DNA of 64,000 nt from Ascaphus truei (Eukaryota; Chordata; Amphibia; Anura; Ascaphidae). Within the stretch, counting starts at the first letter, position 1; the number at the start of each line of letters is the position of its first letter. A program made the position numbers and the translations under genes. The notes beneath the pieces are model-generated. The model was given only the letters and a program-made list of their open reading frames with translations. It had not been told where the DNA came from and searched no databases. Below, piece after piece: positions 58,440-64,000 of the stretch. The stretch spans positions 4,776,876 to 4,840,875 of the forward strand of contig CM071569.1 in NCBI GenBank assembly GCA_036426205.1, given 5' to 3'.

Positions 58440-58640
58440 AGACAAGTGCACTGAGATTCATGGTGGCGTCAGTTGGCACTGGTGCTGGATGTTAACTCAA
58501 GCAGTGGCCGGCTAGCAGGGACGCTCCTACAACTAAACACAACTAAACACAGTCCTTGTGGCTCGTCAAAAACAGGAAGTGTGTAATGGCTCGACCAATC
58601 CCTACGCGTTTCACACTTTGGTGCTTCAACAGGGGTTGAG
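58440..58640 (-). mobile_element. Hammerhead-bearing repeat unit
   Basis: Begins at the motif 58601-58635 on the minus strand and runs left. The body includes a doubled AACTAAACAC (58533-58551). Confidence 0.45.
58601..58635 (-). ncRNA. Hammerhead-like motif, one core change
   Basis: Stem I CCC, CTGTTGA (58632-58626; A6 changed to T), extra A, stem II GCAC/GTGT with a CAAA loop, GAAA (58612-58609), stem III ACGCGT, A58603, then GGG/G pairing with CCC. Architecture complete; the A6 change should impair catalysis. Confidence 0.5.
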
Positions 58641-58649
58641 CCATAGAGA

Positions 58650-60500
58650 AGTCCTTTAAAGCATTTAGAACAAGCATTCATGATCATTGGCTAACTAATC
58701 ACTCTATCCACAAATTAAGTGACACAATTATAAACTGAAGAGGAAAAAATCTAAACTAAAAATTATTATTTAATATACAAAAAGCATATATGATAAATAT
58801 ATAATGAAGGTTGGTCTCTATATAAAACAATTAAATAAAACATATATTGAATGTTTATGTAGTGCAATTATATACTGTACTAAATATAGTTCAATCAACC
58901 ATCTATATATAAACATAATTATATTGTGAATGCAAATGAATAAAAATAAACACATTTAATAACATTTTAAAAAAGTGTGTGTATTGATTTAATTATATAA
59001 TGAATGTAGTGAGAATTTTTCAACTATAAACAATTAGTTCAGTGCTATAAAAAAACAATATACAAAATATATAATGAACGGATCATTGTTCCATAAGTAT
59101 TCTTCATATTCTATACAGGCAACTATATGAACGGCAAAAGAAAAATAATTGCAACAAAACATTACAATGAAACCAAAATAAATTCAAACAAAAACAGATA
59201 CAGTACATGACAAAAGGATATACTAAAAAATATTATTAACTGTAAGAAAAGGTGTTAGAGGTACAGAGAAATCCAACTGAAATGACCGAAATGAGTGAGA
59301 TTTCTGGACCAAACAAATGGAATTTGAATGGAAGACTCGGTCTGTGAGATTGCGGATGCTAAAAAAAAATGTGAGACTGACTCCAGATCATTAAGTCTCA
59401 GCTAAAATCTATTAGACTGACATGTCTGGAGACCTGATGCTGTGCCATTCTTGTTTTTTTTTTAACATGGGGGGAAAAAAATCCCTAATGCAATCAATGG
59501 GCCAATCACTTTAAAGTTACAAGCAAGCTGCCAGTTACTTTAATAGCTCATAATAATAATACAAATAACTTGCAAACTGTGCAGCAGAGAGACGGACCAC
59601 GATATTGTTATTATGACCATGTTTCAGGCGTTGTACGGAGTGAAAGGGACTGAGGCTGGAGTCAAATCCACACGCTTGTTTTTTTCAAGATATACCCCTT
59701 TTAATAGTGATTGCTAATCTATGGCTCCAAGGCTTCAGCACACACAAACCTTCAAATCGTTTATTTGAGAGGTTAACCTAAATTTGTACATCACTGTATT
59801 GATTCCTGGCAGATCTCTTCCAAGAGTGACCTTATGCTCCCAGTCTCCGACTTGTATCCATTCAAGTCCATTTCTCCATTTTCACTCCTTGTTGGTCTGT
59901 TGCTTTTGGATCAATAGTAAAAGGGGAAAAAAACTCACAATCACTATAAAAGTGGGTAATCATGTTTCACAAATAGCAATGCTCTTATAGCCCGTGTCAC
60001 GGATAACCAGAAGAGGAATAATGTGCACATATGCATGAGGAATTTTCCACTGCATAATTAAGGCAAGAACCCACTTTCTGAAAGTTTTAACCAGTAACGA
60101 TAACCTGCTTCCTTTTTTAAGTATGTTAATAAAATCACAATGACAGGGTTTTTTTTTACACCACACTCCTCTCTAGTTGTACTTCTGATAATTCTGTTGT
60201 GCGAGCACTTTATTATCATTTCAATGATTCTTTTATGGTTAAAATCAATTGGGGGGTGGGCTTGTAATAGCTCGTGCTTGTCCGGATTAAAAATCCACAG
60301 GAACGAAGATATTTTAGTGATAACCTTCAAAGTCTGACAAAGCCTCTCTCGCTTCTCTGAATTATCAGTTAAAATACTGTATAAATCGTAGTACAATATG
60401 GCGAGAATAGCTTTTTCCAAATATTAACTAAATGTCTAATTTTTCAAAGTCAGGTGCATGACCGCTGGATTTTAAGCCACTTTGATCACTGCATATAAAT
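58650..60500. other. AT-rich stretch without recognised gene
   Basis: 58.7-59.3 kb is very AT-rich. 59.95-60.45 kb is less biased, with an ATATGCATGAGGAATTTTCC word and TAATTAAGGC, and could be a conserved non-coding element. A 120-codon minus-strand frame (60058-60420) shows no recognisable domain. Confidence 0.4.
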
Positions 60501-60509
60501 CCTGTAACA

Positions 60510-60795
60510 CTAAAGGAATAATCCATGCAATATTCTACGTGTGTTTAAAAAAAAATAAAGCTCTGTAGTCTTAGAAAATACTTACATTAGTTTTTTTAAC
60601 TCTTAAAGCCATGTTTAATGAGTTTTTCATATACTTAGCATTCTGTGATTTTTATAGCATGCCTTAGCACACTTCTCCAGCAGTGCAAGCTCTTTGTAAC
60701 ACTTTCCTGTTTGTAATCATTTGTTGCCAATAATCCCAGCAGTTTGAGTTGCAAACTGTAACAATAGATAATTTTACTTAAGAAATATATAGATA
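60510..60795. mobile_element. TTAA-type MITE, family b
   Basis: AAAGGAATAATCCATGCAAT ... GTTTGAGTTGCAAACTGTAAC: the inverted relative of 42625-42920. The left flank reads CTAA instead of TTAA. Confidence 0.55.
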
Positions 60796-61159
60796 CATTG
60801 TAGCTGCTGAGTTATGCTGACTCAAGGTTTTATTGAAACGGAAAGGCACTCATTTAATGAACGCTGGGAAGCAAGATCTTTGCTGATCGATCACAGGAGA
60901 ACGAATGAGTCGGCAGGTTAGGTAATTAATTTTCAATAAAGGTAATCAAAGGCTGCATATATATAAAAAAAAAATTGCCATTTGGATATGCTCTTCAATA
61001 TATGAAATGTATTTACATCATAAATGTATATATGATGCCCTCCCAGCCTATCCCCCGTATTAACTGGGTCTCCCTGCAGTCTAACCAAGACCAAACATTT
61101 TCATAAGCGAGTTTTAAACCTAAGCTGAGAGCGCTGGTTTGCGTACGCCGTTATTAACC

Positions 61160-61350
61160 CCGGGGCTCTCAACTCCAGTTCTCAAGACCCCCCCACCAGG
61201 TCAAGTTTTAAGGATATCCCAGCTTGAGCACAGATTGCTCAATCAGGGGCTGAAGCAGGGACTGATTGAGCCACCTGTGCTGAAGCAAGGACAGAGTGAC
61301 CCACCTATGCTGAAGCAGGGATATCCTGATTCCTGACCTGTTGAGCCCTG
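61160..61350. mobile_element. hAT-type MITE, family 1, with internal repeats
   Basis: GGGGCTCTCAACTCCAG end. The interior has three partial copies of CTGAAGCA(A/G)GGA with alternating CACCTGTGCTGAAGC, and it closes near CCTGACCTGTTGAGCCCTG. Confidence 0.75.
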
Positions 61351-61545
61351 TATGAACCCTTTTCAGTCCAGGATGGGGGTCACTGGACCCCAGATACTTC
61401 TGCATCTTTTGATCGCTCCAGGAGCGAGTACATGATGTGGCTGGTGCCTGGATGGTGGAAACGGAGGAGGAGTGAGCTCCCGTTCCGATTCAGCTGACCG
61501 CTATGTGAAAACGGCCAGACAGATTCTCCTCTAGGAAACAAGCAG

Positions 61546-61827
61546 GTGCCCATGGCTGTTACGTCTTACGGTCAGTCTAAGTATAAACATAATCTGCAGA
61601 AGTGGAAGTTGGAAGATGACACTGAGGATGTGTGGGCCATGCTAAGGAAGGACACTCACAGTAACGATTCAGATCCAATCAAAAGAATATGTCCACGTGA
61701 GGACAGAGTTCCTGACCAAGCGACCGTTCAAGCCATTCGTGGCCAAATAAATCCCATTGAAGTTGATGGAAATGGCCTGAAACGGCTCCTTTGGCAGATA
61801 TATAATTACCCCCTTAATGATAACTAA
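61546..61827 (+). pseudogene. Unidentified frame of 93 codons with protein-like composition
   Basis: Starts at ATG 61552 or 61546 and ends at TAA 61825-61827. The product is balanced, with an acidic Trp-containing segment (WKLEDDTEDVWAMLRK) and a C-terminal LKRLLWQIYNYPLNDN. The composition is unlike the repeat-derived frames in the window, and sequence just upstream (GAAGCAGGGATATCC) is a MITE. There is no polyA signal nearby. It may be an exon, a processed pseudogene piece or a retroelement gag fragment; I do not recognise the family. Confidence 0.3.
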
Positions 61828-62389
61828 GATCCGAGCATTACGTGGAAAGATCAGTACTTCAGGGTGGAATCTTTTGATGTTTATACTGGTGCCTCTTTAT
61901 TTCATGTTGGATTATCCTCTAGGATTGAATTGACATTTTGAGCAATATTTTAAAAGAAAGTAAGTATTGGGAGTAATGAGTATTTGCGTGACTTTCTGCA
62001 ACAAGCTCCATTACTTCTCACCCAGCCTTACATAGTAGCTACACTATCAGTGTAACAGTTTAGTGTCTCACACAATTACTTTGTATTCCACTCACGTTGT
62101 CACCTATCATTTATTGCTAGGAATTTAGGCAGAAAGCCAATTAAACTGCAGTACTTTCCCACTCCGCTTTAACACGCAATAATGACTGCAACAACAAAGG
62201 ACACCCCACACGTTCTCACATGCTTGTGAAGCTTACTACCAAAGTGAAAATAGGATAGAACTGTATATAAAACCTCAGCATAGGGTTTGGTTAGAGATGC
62301 TAAGAAAGGTATATTCAGCAGTGCTGGAGTGCAGAGAGTGAGTCACAAGAATAGCTTACTTAGAAAACAAAATGGTACATGATCTAAGG

Positions 62390-62574
62390 CAGGGGTGGCC
62401 AACTTCAGTCCTCAGGGGCCACCAACAGGTCAGGTTTTAAGATATCCCTGCTTAAGCACAGGTGGTGCCTCAATCAGTGGCTCAGTCGAAGATTGAGCCA
62501 CCTGTGCTGAAGCTGGGATATTCTTAAAACCTGGCCTGTTGGTGGCCCTTGAGGAGTGGTGTTAGTCACCCCTG
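62390..62574. mobile_element. hAT-type MITE, family 1, with target duplication
   Basis: CAGGGGTGGCCAACTTCAG ... GTTAGTCACCCCTG, flanks ATCTAAGG / ATCTAATG (7 of 8). Confidence 0.93.
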
Positions 62575-62629
62575 ATCTAATGTGTTTTTGAAACTTTAGA
62601 TAAAATAAGAAATTGTCAGTGCTTCAAGG

Positions 62630-62650
62630 CAGGGGTGTGCAAACTACTGG
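62630..62650. mobile_element. Isolated hAT family 2 end
   Basis: CAGGGGTGTGCAAACTACTGG matches the family 2 terminus, but no partner end is found downstream. Truncated copy. Confidence 0.5.
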
Positions 62651-63680
62651 CACATTCGTTACTCTGCACAGTGAGGCGTTTGTTCCTTTTCAGCCTGCAT
62701 ACTTTTATTATATATTGTTTGCAGCCTACTTCCACACTGAGACCGCAGACTGAGATTTCACTAACAATTTCAAAAGGCCAAACCAGCTGCCCCGTGAACT
62801 GTAAGATGAAGTTCCTTAACTCAAGCGGCTTGATTTTACAGATTGCATTTTAAATCCAATTTTAAAATAATGTTTTAACCTTTGCATAGATATGTATTTT
62901 GGATTTTAGAAAGCACGCATTGATCCACGTGCCACAGTCGCAGTTTCCATGGCACTAATAAAGGTCCTTTTCAGATCCCCTCTCACATTTGCTGCCATCC
63001 TTCCTGCATCCAAAACAGTTGAGGTTCATCTTTGTTGGCTGACAGCAGGTTGAGAGGAATACCAATTGTCTGGATTGAAAAAGAGGATGTGCAGCTTTGG
63101 GATGGGTGAGAGGGGGGGGGGGGGGCAAGGTGTTTTATACCTGCTGTGTATTTTTCACACTCTATTCAATTATTACACATGAACTTTAAAGTATCAATCA
63201 CCTCCTAAATTACCCAGTATTTTTTCTCACATGGTGGGAGCTGAGATGTTGCCCAGAGTGGAACCATGCTGTTCTTAGCTCCGTTGACCGCAGTTTACCA
63301 GATGCTTATCTGTGAAGTTATCTGTATTAATTCCTGGTTGTTAAAGGGGTTTTGAATTGCCGTCCAGTAGGAAGCTTGACCGATACTGTTCTGGTTTCCT
63401 GTTGGTCAGAGATTTGGAAGGCTTTCTGTTTCCCTTGCAGGGAGACTTCAACCCGGTAACTGCTACAGTAAGCATCTCTGGAATCAGGGAGCTGAAAATC
63501 CCATCCTGGGAGCTGAAAATAGCACCTTTCAGCACTACAAACCCCCTTCCCTTTTAACATTCGGTCAAATAATGAGTAGGGGGCATTACTGCTTAAAGAT
63601 AATAATGCACGTTGTACATGTTGCCATGCAAGGCATGAGGGAATTATTTGATTGTAATTCAGCTGTATGGGTTTCACAGG

Positions 63681-63914
63681 TAGTGTTAGGACCTGCATAG
63701 TGGTCATGTCGTGACGTGGCTGCAGGGTAGTGTTAGGACCTGCATAGGGGTCATGTCGTGACGTGGCTGCAGGGTAGTGTTAGGACCTGCATAGTGGTCA
63801 TGTCATGACGTGGCTGCAGGGTAGTGTTAGGACCTGCATAGGGGTCATGTCGTGACGTGGCTGCAGGGTAGTGTTAGGACCTGCATAGTGGTCATGTTGT
63901 GATGTGGCAGCAGG
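63681..63914 (+). repeat. 47-bp tandem repeat, five copies, alternating two types
   Basis: Units start at 63681, 63728, 63775, 63822 and 63869. Each has TAGTGTTAGGACCTGCATAG, then GTGG or GGGG-type, TCATGTCGTGACGTGGC, TGCAGGG. The variant alternates (AGTGG, AGGGG, AGTGG, AGGGG, AGTGG), so the true expansion unit is probably the 94-bp dimer. Confidence 0.95.
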
Positions 63915-64000
63915 CTTATAGCGCTTTGGCCAAAGAGTTTACCTAAATGACCCTTACTTATGAGAAGACAAACAGTTCAGTATGTAACTATATGCTGTAC

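Overview
The window reads as vertebrate nuclear DNA, most likely from a repeat-rich amphibian (probably a frog). There are no operons and no long open frames. It holds many short non-autonomous transposons, MIR/L2-like SINE tails, a decayed LINE-1 3' end, long CA/TA/TC microsatellites and minisatellites. No complete protein-coding gene can be supported. The unique sequence between repeats looks intergenic or intronic, with a few AT-rich stretches that could be conserved non-coding elements.

Layout. 1-11.4 kb: scattered repeats (an element with GTTGCC ends, hAT-type MITEs, a LINE-1 remnant, SINE tails, two hammerhead-bearing repeat units). 11.45-13.08 kb: a 32-bp minisatellite interrupted by a TA-flanked MITE. 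13.08-13.19 kb: an assembly gap. 13.19-35.51 kb: a very large palindrome with almost no spacer, centred on a GGATCC at 24,494-24,499. Each roughly 11-kb arm carries, from the centre outward: minisatellite A, a hairpin element, a pogo/Tigger-like MITE, a hammerhead-bearing unit, a solo LTR, a Gly/Ala/Thr-rich frame with acidic flanks, a SINE tail, a 148-bp tandem dimer and minisatellite B. The left arm is much noisier than the right. The contig end before the gap also repeats, in direct orientation, the first 509 bp of the right arm. I therefore read the left arm as a probable assembly or read artefact and the right arm as the real sequence. 35.5-64 kb: unique sequence mixed with hAT MITEs (several with perfect 8-bp target duplications), TTAA-flanked MITEs, a 1.65-kb tandem duplication at 45.2-48.8 kb, more hammerhead-bearing units, and a 47-bp tandem array near the right end.

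Most interesting signal. At least ten loci, in otherwise dissimilar repeats, share a hammerhead-ribozyme-like core: CTGANGA, one extra A, a stem-loop whose sequence changes while pairing is kept, GAAA, then a self-complementary hexamer (ACGCGT, or ATGCAT and others), a putative cleavage nucleotide, and a short stem I that also co-varies. The palindromic stem III suggests dimeric (double) hammerheads. Hammerhead motifs are known from Penelope-like elements and retrozymes of animals, including frogs. What stands out here is the density, the diversity of the units and one head-to-head pair at 43.7 kb.
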